In this document: in pieces, positions 11,920-24,400 of the stretch
Layout: every line of letters starts with the position of its first letter
How positions within the stretch are numbered: position 1 is the stretch's first letter
Origin: Euptelea pleiosperma
Taxonomy: Eukaryota; Streptophyta; Magnoliopsida; Ranunculales; Eupteleaceae
DNA length: 64,000 nt
Direction: 5' to 3'
Assembly (NCBI GenBank): GCA_035048495.1
Contig: CM068541.1
Span: 17,367,929-17,431,928 of the forward strand
The notes under the pieces: generated by a model
Told to the model about the DNA's origin: nothing
The model's input: only the letters and a program-made list of their open reading frames with translations
Database searches by the model: none
Translations under genes and position numbers: made by a program

Positions 11920-14900
11920 TCAGAGCTTATGTAAGATAATTTGAGCACCGTGTTGGGGTTGAAGAGTTATAATGGTGGAAGGAGCATGGGCATAGGTGGC
12001 TGAAAGCTCGAATGAGAAATGTTGAAGAATCATGGCCAGAGCCATCTTTGCTTCAATCATAGCAAAGTTCTGTCCGATGCATATTCGTGGACCCCAACCA
12101 AATGGGAAGAATGAGACTTGATTCTTTGTTGCCTTCGAGATTCCACCCAAGAATCTCTCTGGTTTGAATTCTTTTGCATCCTCACCCCAAATTTCATGAC
12201 TCTGGTGAATGAGGACTATTGGGAATGCAAGCTGTACTCCTGGTGGCAGAGTGATTTCTCCCAGTTTCATCTTCTTGTAAGTACACCGAATAAGCATAAA
12301 CAATGGTGGGTATAATCTAAGAACCTCGTACAGAATCATGGTTACCTGCAGTAAAGATTTCAGAAACTTGTTACAACTTTGTGTCTCTATCTAATGTTAA
12401 GAGTATGTACCAAGCATAAGTGTAAAGGAACAGAAAGCAATACCCACAATTTTTAGTTGATTTAACCCATCAAAATCTGGTTTGCTTTTTCCAAAGACTT
12501 GAAAGACCTCTTCCTGAGCCCGCACTTGCCACTCTGGATGCATACTCAATACAACCATTGTCCACACAAGCAAAACCGACGTTGTCTCCTGCCCAGAAAA
12601 GTAGAATAGCTTGCACTCTTCTATAACCTCTTCAATACTCATTCTGATGCTCTTGGAGTTGCCATGTTCTTCAATCTCTTTAATATTTGATTCCATTAGC
12701 AAACCTAATAAATCATCGTTACTAGCCTTCCCCATTTTTATAGCCTCGTCTCTATTATTGATGATACCCCTAAGAAGAGCTTGAATTTCTCTGTCAATAT
12801 CCTTCATCCTATTGTTTCTTGTTGTGGGAAGTAACCTACATGCAATATGTTGGTGAAGGTAAAGAAGTTGAAGGATGAGGAATTTGGGTCTATCTACTTG
12901 TCCCTTTTTCTTCCTCATAGAAATGGACAAAACAAGATGAAATTGAATCCAAGAATTGACCTAAGAACCTATAACGAAGTAAATAAATTTTGTTTTTGAG
13001 TTTTATTTTGACTAGCTCAGAAATGAAAATATTTTGACCAGTGTAAGAATTTATATTTTTTCAAAAATGGTGGAGATAATGCGAAAATGGTAAAAATATT
13101 ATAAAAAATGTAGGAAATGATAAAATAAGCATAAAACACATATAAACTATCAAACCATAATATACAACAATATGTAGTTTAAAAATAAATGGCTATAACG
13201 TGATGTAATATGACGAGGCTAGGATATGATAATCTGACATCTAAAAATAGCAAAAATGACAGATAAACATAATTCTAAGCAGCAAATAATATCCAATTAA
13301 GTTCATTACATCCAAATGTGCAAGTATTGTGTGTGCATCAATTTCCTTAGTATTTTATAAAAACAATTCAACTTATATTAATTTTATTAAATAATTATTA
13401 TTTCTTTGTTATTAATTATAATTAGTATCATAAATCAAGGAATAAAAGATCCTAATTCACATAAATTAATTTTCAATTATTATGTATAATTTTAGAAAAC
13501 CTATCTACTATTGACTCCTAGCATTTACCTAATTTTCTGAATTTTTAATATTTTAGAAAAAATAAAAAAAAAATTGACAAAAAAGTAACCTAGCCAAGTT
13601 TTAGATGGTTAAGTTATGCACAATCATAAATGTTATGGATGAAAACCAATAAAAGGTATTTTTCCCAAGTTTTGACTTTTCACCTTAATCAATCTTCAAT
13701 CCATGCCTAGTGCAATGTAAACGTAAACTATCTACTTGTAGCAAGAAAAAAAAAATCAGTAAATAATAAAAAATTTCATATTTATATTTTAAATTTGAAA
13801 AATTCAAAATGGTTAATTCATCTTCACAGTCAATCCGCAAGGGTTTTCACTAACAAATCTCTAGTAGATTGGCTGCTTTTTTACAAGGAATAGATGGGAA
13901 AGGGATTAGTTGGAGCAAATATGGGACTTGGAGTAGTTTGAACTTTTAATGGGATGTTTTCTACCTTCAGTAGATTATATATTATTGGTTAGTTGAAATT
14001 TACTATCCATGCAAAAAATTTCTTTATAAATGAATGTTTTTGTGAAACATAATATTTTTTTGATTTGCCTATTCTTTCTTGTCGTTAATCTAAAAGATAA
14101 AAAAATTCAATAAGTTCACGAAATTTAATTCCTTGCCTGTAACACATCTATCACAATGGTTATTCATTCTAAACACTAGAAATCGGGGTTAAGTAAAGCA
14201 TTTTAGAACAGAATGAAAAGAATCTACAATGATATATATGTGCCTTCTGTTTACTTTATAAATTAAGAAACACTTTCCTTCTCCACAATACTAATGCTCA
14301 AACCAAATCTCAAATCTTATTAGAAGGAAATCATGTTTATTTTGGTAGACAAGTCTTCATGTTCTTTTTCGATTAATTTATTGGCTTTGGTGTCAACCAC
14401 TTATACCGTTTAAGATTTAGAATTTTGGGAAAAGGATATGGTTATTTATGAAACAGAAGATCATTAGACATTTCCATGAAATGATTGAGCATAGAGATCA
14501 GTAATTGCATTTCAAATATAGTGAGTGGTATTTTTGCAGCATTCTTTTGGTCCATTAATGTAAATCAACGCATCTATAAGTAATAACATCAATTTTCCTT
14601 AATGAAGAAAAGTTAAATTATTGAAGTTGGAGTTTACCTAATGTGAAAATCAGCATGAACTGAATAAAAAGGTTATGCATACCTAAATCCTGGGATATAT
14701 AAGGAACGACTAGCCTCGATAGCAAGCTCAGCCTGTTCAGTTTGGAGTTGGAATATCCGCCTCCCTTCTTTGTAGCTGCTACCAAATGCTGTCCGAGAAA
14801 TGACATCTCCAGTCAAGTTATGGAGTTCAGGCCACACATCTAATTCACACGACCCCATTGATGCAACCAACTTCTGCCATCTAGTTATCAACTCACTACA

Positions 14901-17115
14901 ACTAGTATAGAACGCCGGTAACATCCGCTATATCAAGAGCAATGGAAAAAACCAAGCAATATCATCGTGATGTTGGTATGAAAAGATACAACTATGCATC
15001 CTAGGTGAAGATAATAGTTACATGTGACATAATTTTGTTTATAGTGTGTTTTCTTTCTTTTTCATGATATCTGAATTCAAGGTAATTGATAATAAATCTT
15101 TAGGTTTGTTCTTGTATCTAAATGTTTGAAAGAAGATCTTGATAGAAAAGAACCTTCAACTTCTCTAGATGGAAGGCTGGGTTGATAATCCTTCTATGTT
15201 TGGCCCATTGTTCACCCTCATAGCTAACAAGCCCAGTTATTAACAGCTTCGTAAGTGGGTTTGGTCTAATCTTGGCAAAGTGACCAAACTTGTTAGACAA
15301 AACATCCTTTATGAGCTCTGGATCCATGATAATCACCCTGGGCGTTGCTCCAAACCAAAAAACGGACATGTTACCTGTATACATTAATCAATAAAAAAAT
15401 ACAACTATTAAAAAGATTATTGGATAGAACTCATCGATTAAAGTTTTTTCTTAGTAAATAGCAAGGCCACCATTAGTGAAGCTGTTTACCTTAATGAAAA
15501 TGAACTCTAAAATATTTATAGTTTTCTTATGCTATATAATTACCTCCATGGATTAATGAATCTATCTTAACTTCAAAATTCTATAGTTATCTTTATTAAA
15601 TATTTTGCATGTTCTTGGTCTAGCTCAATATACTGTTACGATACTGGTTCTATGCCTAATTTCTTGGCCATTTATTTTTTATATTATATATTTTACTCAG
15701 ACCATTTATGTTTTGATGGCCTTTTGGATTCTTGATTACATAAAAGTATCATCTTCTGTAGTGTCTAATTTCTTGATTTCATAATTTACTTTCATCATCT
15801 TGCTCATGAAAATCACACATTTAACCATGATTCACAATTACCAAAGGTAAATCTGGGTTTAAGACTTAAAATCTTTACCAAACATTCCAATTCAGACATA
15901 AGTCATCAAGTTATCAGAACTTAAGAACTTTAAACTTTTAGATCTAATAACTTAATTTACCAAACGCCCGTCCATCAAATGGGTTCCACATAAGGGAACT
16001 ACGAAGCAGGTCCCACCACCACCACATGGTAGTCCCACAAGCCGAACATACATCACCACCACATGGTAGTCCTATAGTTCGGTACACAACCTACTTTTTA
16101 GAAAGAAGAAGAAGAAGAAGAAGAAGAAAAATAAATAAATAAATAACTGAAACGAAAAAAAAAGCACACCATAGTTCTTGATGGTTTGATGAATGAAGGG
16201 GAGGACACGTTGGCCGATGTCGTGAGAGAGATTGATGGGCTTGGATTGTGCTTCCTTTATCAAGCTCATGCTGTCTTTGAGATTCCCGTACAAAAATTTG
16301 TAGGGAGGACCCCTGATAACTTAAGTAGGAGTCAAAGGGTTTTGTATAAACAAAGGATATAATTAAGGGTGTCCATCACCTTGAATGGGTCATTACCACG
16401 TCAACTAAAGACCCATGAGGAAAAACACAGACACGACATTCCCATGCATACACGCACTCACTTCAGATCATCGTATATGTATATTACTGAATCATCTTAC
16501 ATTTGACATGTTAATCATGAGTGAAACTAGTATGCAAAAGGTTGGATACTTAAGTGTGGAAATCCGTCACCCAGTAATCAAAAAGTAATTAACAACCACA
16601 CCCGTGGTTAACCTTGGTTAAGCAGGTCCCACCACCACCACATGGTAGTCCCACAGGCTGAACATATACACTACAGATGCGTAGACTGAATGTTGGGTTT
16701 ACTAAAGTGGTTCGACACATAAGAACCCCAATACAAATAAATAGATAAATAAAAAAGAAGATGTAGAAGAAAACGGATTGAAATTCACATGCAAAATAAA
16801 ATAATAAGCGCATAATAAATAAAACGAATAAAAAAGCAAACCGTAATTCTTGATGGTTTGATGAATGAGGGGGAGGACACGATGCCCAATGTCGTGAGAA
16901 AGTGTCATGGACTTGGATCGTGCTTCTTTTATCGAGCTGATGTCGTCTTTGTTGTTCCCGTACCACAATTTGTAGGGATGACCCCTGATGCCTTGCTCTC
17001 TTAGGTACCTCTCCAGCTTCATGGGTTTCCACCATATCCAATACAACCCTCTCCATGCCAATAAAATCATCAATAGAGCCGAGATTGAAAGGGAAATAAA
17101 CAGAAACTCTTCCAT
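11920..17115 (-). CDS. CYP72A: Cytochrome P450, CYP72A-like, copy A (5 exons, 517 aa)
   Basis: Exons on the minus strand are 16842-17115, 15154-15374, 14683-14927, 12448-12835 and 11920-12345. All junctions are GT-AG and phases agree, giving 517 codons plus TGA, the usual CYP72A length. Residues 4-22 form the ER membrane anchor, followed by the basic hinge [16 protein letters not shown]. The I-helix oxygen motif is SGQETT (327-332; Ala is commoner at the first position). The K-helix ExxR is 383-386 and PERF is 438-441. The haem loop is [11 protein letters not shown] with Cys465. CYP72A enzymes are ER monooxygenases that oxidise terpenoids, including saponin and iridoid precursors, or gibberellins. 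The substrate cannot be told from sequence. Exon 1 comes from an extra duplicated block, and a 5'-truncated older exon 1 sits in intron 1 (16170-16317). Intron 3 (12836-14682) is AT-rich without recognised features. Apparently intact. Confidence 0.9.
16170..16317 (-). pseudogene. 5'-truncated older exon 1 within intron 1 of copy A
   Basis: The minus strand reads the second half of a CYP72A exon 1 ([17 protein letters not shown], then [15 protein letters not shown]) and ends at a good donor (TATG|GTGTGC), exactly as in copy B. Its 5' half is gone. At 16315-16317 the sequence switches, through the shared bases 'gat', to the block that also begins at 3079. The remnant therefore looks like the original first exon of unit A, broken when the block carrying a new complete exon 1 arrived. 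With no acceptor selected for it, it is probably intronic, though it could be spliced in as a cryptic exon. Confidence 0.8.
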
Positions 17116-17515
17116 ATTTTTCTCTCTTGGAGCTTCTTTCACGTATCAAGACACGGAGAGAGACGATCATGGGCGATGGTCTTTTAAGCTTAACCCGTAA
17201 TGAAAATAACTGTCTCTTTCTAATAAATTACCAAACCATGCCATTTTGAATCTACGCGATCGTATAAAATATAAATGTGAAGATCTGCCAGTGGATCTGG
17301 TCCCACCCATGGCTCGATAGAGTTGTTGGTAAGAAAATGTTTGGATGATGCAGATGTGCATAGTTCTCAATCCAAATCATCCGCCTATTAGAGGATCTCA
17401 ACCTTTGATCTTGAGCTAACACTTGAGATAACTAGGAAGATATCGTTAACAGTTCAGAACCAGATAAGAGAGGCAAATCAGAGGCTAGGAATTGAGCATC
17501 ATGGTCTTTCGACCA
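16315..17515. repeat. Block duplicated between unit 0 and unit A, carrying exon 1
   Basis: The block matches 3079-4270 closely: 'gataacttaagtaggag', the 'ccaccaccaccacatggtag' stretch, exon 1 and the 5' flank with 'tataaaatataaatg'. It supplies the complete first exon and probable promoter to copy A. On the gene strand, an AT-rich TATA-like run lies at about 17262-17277, some 150 bp upstream of the ATG. Confidence 0.75.
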
Positions 17516-17774
17516 CCTGGCCCAGGTGATCCGATCGATTCGACAGTCAACGAATGGGCTTTGTGGATGAGTTGAGGATGGACCCGTCATAGATTTATCA
17601 TATGGCTCAGGCTGCCTTGACTCGTCTTTTCACTCGTGTCCTCAGCCTGGATTTCACGAATCCAACGGTGGTTTTACTTTGGCAAAAAGTGAAAAACTGA
17701 AAAGATCATGAGTGAAAAGGCGAGTCCCCTGAACCCGACCCTACATATTTAATGTATATGCTCAAAGGAAAAAG

Positions 17775-18130
17775 ATGTAACAAGGTATGTTGTGGAAGCA
17801 CCATTTTTGTTACTCCCCGCTGTCATCTGCGCCCACTGACCGTATGGATGTTTATCCCACACCTTGGTGGATATACACACCAAAAAACACCCTGATTGGT
17901 GATCTCTAACCATTAGATTTTAGTACTTCTTAAGGCGTGCTTATAGTCGTTGAATTCAACCATCGTTTTTGAGTGCTAAAACCAATGGCTTAAAATGATC
18001 AAACAAGCTGATTTCGGGTAGTAATGTCTACTAAGGGGTGAGCTAAACATCCATGCTGTCAGTGGGTCCAGATGGCAGCGGTGAGTAACAAATATGTGGT
18101 TGCACATTTGAAAAGATCCCAGGTTACATC
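17775..18130. mobile_element. Foldback element upstream of copy A
   Basis: The left arm 'gatgtaac...ttgttactccccgctgtcatctg' and 'cccactgaccgtatggatgt' is matched in reverse complement by the right arm 'acatccatgctgtcagtggg', 'gcagcggtgagtaacaa' and 'ggttacatc'. Unit 0 holds a version missing the left part (about 4265-4560). No coding sequence is seen. Confidence 0.65.
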
Positions 18131-18172
18131 ACGACCCATGTTGAAAATGAAACCCAAAGGTCTTGAATGTCG

Positions 18173-18583
18173 TAGTCCTTTTTATACTTGGGAGTTGGTG
18201 CTGTGGAGCCATCTCAACTACTACGAGTCAAACTTTGATGACAGCGTGCTGTCATCGGTCATCAAGAGTTATGCCGTATGGATGTTTGGCCAATCCCTAG
18301 TTGGACCTACAAACCAAAAATCATCCTCTGATTAGTGATTTCTAGGCATTGGATTGGGGTTATTTTCATGGGTTGATTTTAACCGAGAATTTGAGCATTA
18401 TTGACCATCATTTGAGGTACCAAGATCCAGAGGTTTCAAATCACTAATCAGGCTGATTTTTTTGGTTTGTAGGTCCACCTAGGGAGAAAATAATCCATAT
18501 ACGTTCAGAGTCTGTCATCAAAGTTTTACTCGTATCAGTTGCGATTGCTCCACAGCTCCAACTCCAAATAGAAAAAAGGATCG
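18173..18583. mobile_element. Foldback element, copy of 4604-5032
   Basis: The inverted arms are 'gttggtgctgtggagccatc', 'acgagtcaaactttgatgac' on the left and 'gtcatcaaagttttactcgt', 'gctccacagctccaactcc' on the right. The element is syntenic with that in unit 0, so it was already present before the block was duplicated. Confidence 0.7.
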
Positions 18584-18817
18584 ATAAGAGATCCAATAAT
18601 TGAGATGTCTATGATTTAATAATTGGGAACTAGGTGGCTCACCTAGGGATGGGCCAACCATCATTAAGTGATATCTTACTGTGGGATGCTTGGTAGGCTT
18701 CCTTAGCCTCTAAGGGTCTTTTAATAAAGCAGTTTATTTATCAAAAAAATATATATATATCTTACTGTGGGATTTGAGCATTATTTTGGATAATCATATC
18801 CAAATCAGATCCGATAA

Positions 18818-18998
18818 TTGGAGAAAAAGTTGCTGGTCCCGAGGACATTCGAACTTTGAAGGTTCCCCTGCTAAAATGTCTGACACGTACTTGAAGGCCT
18901 AAACCCAATGCACGTTAACCCTTGGTTAGTTGTTTAATTAACAAGGGTACGTGTCAGACATTTTGGGAGGGACCCTTCAACCAGTGAATTTTTTCTCC
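18818..18998. mobile_element. Short hairpin MITE
   Basis: The left end 'ggagaaaaagttgctggt' and inner 'aaaatgtctgacacgtac' are mirrored by the right 'gtacgtgtcagacatttt' and 'ccagtgaattttttctcc'. The arms are about 75 bp with some mismatches, around a centre of roughly 40 bp. No open frame is present. Confidence 0.65.
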
Positions 18999-19419
18999 AA
19001 AAAATGGTATGTAAATCTCTAAGAGTGTGCCACGTGTCTCATACAGATCATCTACTTGCCGCACAACTCACTAAAAATGAGTACAACTTTGATGCTGGAA
19101 GTCCATCACCAACGTTGATAATGGACCACAGTATCAGCCACGTAACATACATATATAGACCATGTGGCAGATGTATAAGTACACAATACTATCATTATAT
19201 GGAGAAAAATTTTGATCCCATTTTTGCGAAGACTGATTCAAGAGACATACAAGAAGCCAACCAACTGAATATTTGACTAACACAAATTGATATTCTTTAC
19301 GTCCCCTCAATGGCCCTCTAGTTTAAATTCATATCTTATTATTTGTAATTCTTGCAATAAGTCCGAACATTTACTAGCCATTGGAAAAATATTTGGAAAA
19401 TCAAGATATTCTCCTCAAT

Positions 19420-21045
19420 AATATCCTCCCCACTTTTTTATTTGGTGTCTCCTCAGGAATATCCTCCCCACTAAAGCAGTACTTCATGCATTCCTAACAT
19501 TTCTCTTTTGTGCACCTGATGTTGGAAATTAGTGAAATTCCTTGCACACAAAAATAGTTATAAAATAATTTAAGTAAATAATTAAACTCAAATCAAGTTT
19601 GGTTGTAGAACTGATAACAAACCGATAATATAATGTTGAAAATCGGTGACGCTAAAACAGTGAATCCGAATCAAGGCTTAGAGGAGCGTAAACGCTTCTA
19701 GAAGATAGTCGAAGCCTCCCAAAATGTGCAAGAGATTAACGACAGCCCTATCTCCGGGATGCAACCAAGCTAGGGCCCTTTTCAAGTCTTTTCTAGTGCT
19801 TGCACAGCACATGAAGATCCGATAACATAATCTCTTTTACTGAATATCCAAATAAGAAATTAAAAAGTCAAGAAAATAAGAACTTTGATCTCAAACCAAG
19901 AAAGAAAGGTTTAATCTTTGAAAAAACTACTTAAGCTCTTCAAATGCTAATCTCCAAGTGCATTTTCGTTTTAGTACTCGGGTGACTTTATATAGACCTC
20001 TAAAGGTTACCAAATGAGTCACCAAATACCATTAATTGAGTCTTAAGTAAACCTATAACTCTTAGGTAACTTAAAAGACTCTTGAAACTCTCAAATAAGT
20101 TTTAAAATGACATTAAAGCTAATTCACTTTTACAAGTAAATCTCACGTGAATAACTAAAAATTTATTTGAAATACATGAACCCAATTAATTCAAAGATAA
20201 ATTTAGTGTCAAAGTGCATGTACTTTAAAGGTGCATCCATATAAATCAAATGCAACAAATTTATTTCAAAAATGGATGTACGTTAAACAATGAATTACCA
20301 AAATATTTACAAAAGAAATTAAAGCATTTAAAATTGTTTCATTAAATATTTGTTTTTAATAAAACATTCCAACACCTGATGCCAGCACCATGAAGAATCT
20401 AGCATTCACGCTCTATTCCAATGTTCTACCAGCGACCGCATTTGGTTTGCGTCTCCTCTCACTCTCAGATGGGGTTCTAGTATTAAGAAAGAGATTGAAG
20501 AATGGCTAGTTACCTTACTACAACACTCGCAACATGAACGTGAGGAAGATGTTTACAATCAAGCGTATGTGTGTGTGCTTCTTTGGCCCTTTTGGTATCT
20601 AAGAATTGACCATATCTATGGCAGATCGCGTTGTCATCCCTTGACTCTTCTCAAATCTATAAAAGACTTTATCCTAACTATTGAAGAACACAAGAGTATA
20701 GCACCCACCCCTGAGAAATTGATCCTCAGACCCTCCCAACAAAGCCCTAAAGTTAAATACGGATGCATCATGGAAAAAGTTCTGGGAAAGCTAGCTTTGA
20801 TTTCTTTTTACGTGACTCGTCAAATTCATGTTTCTTGGCAGGAGGACGGAGATTTCTACACATTTAGCAGAAGAAGCTGAAACTTGGGCTTCAAAGTGGG
20901 CTTTACAAGTGATCTCCCAGTTTGTATCCTGTATTTTGGACCAATCCCCTCCCCTCACGTCTCTCTTTAGAACTGGAGGCAGATGGGAGCCTTGGCCCTA
21001 TTTGCTGTTAGTTAATATATTGCACTAGTTGCTTACAAAAAAAAA
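19420..21045 (+). pseudogene. LINE fragment of unit B, split by a solo LTR
   Basis: This is the same truncated zf-RVT and RNase H fragment as 10725-11476. It is interrupted inside the zinc-binding part by the 855-bp LTR at 19520-20374, and the RNase H part resumes at about 20375. Blocks such as LAEEAETWASKWALQVISQF are readable in a different frame from the preceding GEA-like block, as in copy A. It is dead and older than the duplication. Confidence 0.8.
19520..20374. mobile_element. Solo LTR, 855 bp, copia-like ends
   Basis: The element begins TGTTGGAAATTAGTG and ends AAACATTCCAACA, so the termini are TGTTGG/CCAACA. Its 5-bp target duplication is CCTGA (19515-19519 and 20375-20379). Unit A has the uninterrupted site ('tgtgccccagatgccagc' near 10804), confirming the boundaries and dating the insertion after the duplication. 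No internal coding domain is present. The ends resemble Ty1/copia LTRs, which is an inference. Confidence 0.88.
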
Positions 21046-21491
21046 TATTACTTTTTCGTTTGAGTTTTCCTTGTAAAATAGTGTGTATGTGTGTTTGATT
21101 GTCTTTATTTAACTGTCAACTGAACAAGACTAGGAATAATAGACCTTGGATATATTTGAATTAGACTTGATCGGATTGATCCATTCGCTTCTGCTTAGAA
21201 TTACATGCGATAGGACTCTAATAATTAATCGAATAGAATAGATCATTATTTATTTTTAATTTCATATAATTCGAATTGGACTTATTCACCCCTCTCTAGG
21301 TCCTGCAGATACATAGATAGGGTACTTTTATTAAGGACTCTTAAATTACATAAAACTTTACAAACCTTGAATTTCTAATTGCTACTTAGTAGAGTAGATT
21401 TGATGCAACAACAATTACAATATTGAATATAATGACAACTATGATTTGGCCACACAGACCATGATAAATAATAACGATTGTCAAGATGATA

Positions 21492-24400
21492 TTAGAGCTT
21501 ATGTAAGATAATTTGAGCACCATGTTGGGGTTGAAGAGTTATAATGGTGGAAGGAGCATGGGCATAGGTGGCTGAAAGCTCGAATGAGAAATGTTGAAGA
21601 ATCATGGCCAGAGCCATCTTTGCTTCAATCATAGCAAAGTTCTGCCCGATGCATATTCGTGGACCCCAACCAAATGGGAAGAATGAGACTTGATTCTTTG
21701 TTGCCTTCGAGATTCCACCCAAGAATCTCTCTGGTTTGAATTCTTTTGCATCCTCACCCCAAATTTCATGACTCTGGTGAATGAGGACTATTGGGAATGC
21801 AAGCTGTACTCCTGGTGGCAGAGTGATTTCTCCTAGTTTCATCTTCTTGTAAGTACACCGAAGAAGCATAAACAATGGTGGGTATAATCTAAGAACCTCA
21901 TACAAAATCATGGTTACCTGCAGTGAAGGTTTCAGAAACTTGTTACAACTTTGTGTCTCTATATATCTAATGTTAAGAGTATGTACCAAGCATAAGTGCA
22001 AAGGAACATAAAGCAATACCCACAATTTTTAGTTGATTTAACCCATCAAAATCTGGTTTGCTTTTTCCAAAGACTTGAAAGACCTCTTCTCGGGCTCGCA
22101 CTTGCCACTCTGGATGCATACTCAATACAACCATTGTCCACACAAGCAAAACCGACGTTGTCTCCTGCCCGGAAAAGTAGAATAGCTTGCACTCTTCTAT
22201 AACCTCTTCAGTACTCATTCTGATGCTCTTGGAGTTGCCATGTTCTTCAATCTCTTTAATATTGGATTCCATTAGCAACCCTAATAAGTCATCGTTACTA
22301 GCCTTCCCCATTTTTATAGCCTCCTCTCTATTATTGATGATACCCCTAAGAAGAGCTCGAACTTCTCTGTCAATATCCTTCATCCTATTGTTTCTTGTTG
22401 TGGGAAGTAACCTACATGCAATATGTTAGTAAAGGTAAAGAAGTTGAAGGACGAAGAAAGTTATGATATTTAGCCTTTGGGTCTATCTACTTGTCCCTTT
22501 TTTCTTCCTCGAAGAAATGGACAAAACAAGATGAAAGAAAATTCAAGAATTGACCTAGGAACCTATAACGAAGTAAATAAATTTTGCTTTTGAGGTTTAT
22601 TTTGACTAACTCGAAAATGAAAATATTTTGACGAGTGTTGAAATTTATATTTTTTCAAAAATGGTGGAGATAATGCGAAAATGGTGAAAATATTATGAAA
22701 AATTAAGGAAATGATAAAATAAGCATAAAACACTTATAAACTATTGAACCGCCATAATATACAGCAATATGTAGTTTGAAAATGAATGGCTATAATGTGA
22801 TGTAAGATGACGAGGCTAGCATATGATAATTTGACATCTGAAAATAGCAAAAATGACAGATAAACATAATTCTAAGCAGGAAATAATATCTAATTAAGTT
22901 CATTACATCCAAATGTGCAAGTATTTTGTGTGCATTAGTTTCCTTAGTATTTTATAAAAAAAAAATTCAACTTATATTAATTTTAGGGCTTTTTTGCTTT
23001 ATCCCCTTACTTTATTGATGCAATTTTCATCTCACCCAATGTTTCTAAAATATTTGCGTCTCACCCTTGACCATCATAGACGGTTATTAATAGTCTTCAG
23101 ATGGACATCCCAATATTTTTTAAATGACTATAATGACCTTGGGTGAAACGCAAATATTTTAAAAACATTGGGTGTGATGCAAATTGTATCAATAAAGTAA
23201 GGGGTAAAGCAAAAAAGCCCTTTTATTAAATAATTATTATTTCTTTGTTATTAATTATAATTAGTATCATAAATCAAGGAATTAAAGAATCATAATTCAC
23301 GTAAATTAATTTTTAGATATTATGTATAATTTTAGAAACCTATCTACTATTGACTCCTAGCATTTAGCTAATTTTTTGAATTTTTAATATTTTAGAAAAA
23401 ATAAAAAAACTTTTTACAAAAACCTAATCAAGTTGTAGATCTAGTTAAGTTATGAACAATCATGAATGTTATGGATGAAAACCAATAAAATTGATATTTT
23501 TCCCAAGTTTTGACTTTTCACCTTAAACAATCTTCAATCCATGCACAAATCTAGTGCAATGTAAACGTAAACTATCTACTTGTAGTAAGAAACAAAAAAA
23601 TCAGTAAATAAGAAGAAATTTCATCTTTATATTTTAAATTTAAAAAATAAAAAATATTTAATTCATCTTCATAGTCAATCCGCGAGGGTTTTCACTAATA
23701 AATCTCTTTGACAAGGAATAGATGGAAAGGAGTTAGTTGGAGCAAATATGGGACTTGGAGTGGTTTGAACTTAAATGGGATTTTTCTACCTTCAGTAGAT
23801 TACATACTATTAGTTGGTTGGAATTTACTATCCATGCAAAATTTTTCTTTATAAATCAATATTTTTGTAAAACATAATATTTTTTTGAATTAAGAAACAC
23901 TTTCCTTTTCCACAATACAAATGCTCAAACCAAATCTCAAATCTTAATAGAAGGAAATCATGTTCATTTTGGTCGACAAGTCTTCATGTTCTTCTTCTAT
24001 TAATTTATTGGCTTTAGTCTCAACCACCTATACCTTTTAAGATTTAGAATTTTGGGAAAATGATATGGTTATTTATGAAACAAAAGATCATTAGACATTT
24101 CCATGAAACGATTGAGCATAGATATCAGTAATTGCATTTCTAATATAGTGAGTGGTATTTTTGCAGCATTCTTTTGTTCCATTAATGTAAATCAATGCAT
24201 CTATAAGTAATAGCATCAATTTTCCTTAATGAAGAAAAGTCAAATTATTGAAGTTGGAGTTTACCTAGTGTGAAAATCAGCATGAACTAAATTAAAAAGG
24301 TTATGCATACCTAAATCCTGGGATATATAAGGAACGACTAGCCTCAATAGCAAGCTCAGCCTGTTCAGTTTGGAGTTGGAATATCCGCCTCCCTTCTTTG

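Noticed and set aside
16589..17170. 193-residue minus-strand frame over P450 exon 1 of copy A
   Set aside because: It is a shadow frame. The real exon (16842-17115) is in another frame and matches the P450 N-terminus.
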